From T1Sed10-7 sp047921175 (GTDB lineage: Bacteria > Actinomycetota > Nitriliruptoria > Nitriliruptorales > Nitriliruptoraceae), in contig JBLRWQ010000006.1 in assembly GCA_047921175.1 (NCBI GenBank), positions 3,750 through 67,749 on the forward strand: a stretch of DNA of 64,000 nt. The letters run 5' to 3'. The position numbers and the translations under genes were made by a program. Below the pieces are notes generated by a model. The model did not search any database. It had not been told where the DNA came from and saw nothing but the letters and a program-made list of their open reading frames with translations. Below are positions 63,875-64,000 of the stretch, one piece after another; positions within the stretch are counted from its first letter, which is position 1; every line of letters begins with the position of its first letter.

Positions 63875-64000
63875 TGCTGCTGTTTCGGAGGTTCTGATCG
63901 ACTGGCTCCATCGGACTCAGTGAGTCAAACGGTGCGTCTATCTTGGCCCTGCGTACTCCCGCTCGGACAGGAAATAGCGAGATCCCAGTGCGCCCTCTGG
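63875..64000. other. Low-GC end of the window, candidate edge of an integrated element
   Basis: The last ~125 bases are visibly poorer in G+C (near 55%) than the rest of the window. They contain A/T-rich words such as GTGAGTCAAACGG and GGAAATAGCGAG. No gene can be called in this short stretch. Confidence 0.4.

Overview
The window is very GC-rich actinobacterial chromosome (about 72-74% G+C). Many genes start with GTG, and 1-bp or 4-bp stop/start overlaps are frequent. The conserved order etfB-etfA / nifS-like desulfurase-mnmA / ligA / gatC-gatA-gatB is typical of Actinomycetota. I cannot name the genus; a deep-branching halotolerant or marine class such as Nitriliruptoria would fit, but that is inference. 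There are three tRNAs (Arg-TCT, His-GTG, Lys-CTT), and no rRNA, CRISPR array or insertion sequence.

Left third (1-28 kb), dominated by sugar handling. A minus-strand unit encodes an unusual protein: a XylG-like ABC ATPase fused to two GAF domains and a histidine kinase. It is followed with overlaps by an OmpR-type response regulator and a XylF-like sugar-binding lipoprotein that runs off the left edge. Upstream lies a separate ABC sugar importer (binding protein and two MalF/MalG-type permeases, no ATPase of its own). Divergent from that importer are a Gfo/Idh/MocA oxidoreductase and an AGE-family sugar isomerase. Next come a GNAT and an alpha/beta hydrolase, an SRPBCC protein, a NarL-type two-component system, a TetR regulator with a clear upstream palindrome, a CNNM/CBS protein, a membrane-embedded hydrolase, an LppM-like lipoprotein, a Na/Pi cotransporter, a serine hydrolase, and an SLC45-like sugar transporter divergent from a GT4 glycosyltransferase and a glycogen-debranching-type enzyme.

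Middle (28-49 kb), mostly housekeeping. gatC-gatA is followed by only the first ~78 codons of gatB, joined in frame to the C-terminal tail of an NAD-dependent epimerase. This is a striking lesion or assembly junction in a normally essential gene. A salvage pair (pncB-pncA), ligA, a LexA-boxed DUF222/HNH gene, mnmA, a cysteine desulfurase, ybaK, csbD, the electron transfer flavoprotein, and a methyltransferase plus GH57 branching enzyme follow.

Right third (48-64 kb). A drug/lipid-type ABC pair; an AAE-family transporter; a copper-delivery operon for cytochrome oxidase (PCuAC, SCO1, CtaG); a LbH acyltransferase, methyltransferase and enoyl-CoA hydratase run; a lactate permease; deoD; a sirtuin; an SDR; a cytochrome c lipoprotein; a pirin; and a DICT-receiver protein. 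The window ends with tRNA-His and tRNA-Lys. Immediately after tRNA-Lys the base composition falls sharply, as expected at the edge of an integrated element.

Many intergenic regions carry a -10-like hexamer TA(G/C)NNT 7-60 nt upstream of starts. Short tandem duplications (15-48 bp) recur at gene junctions.
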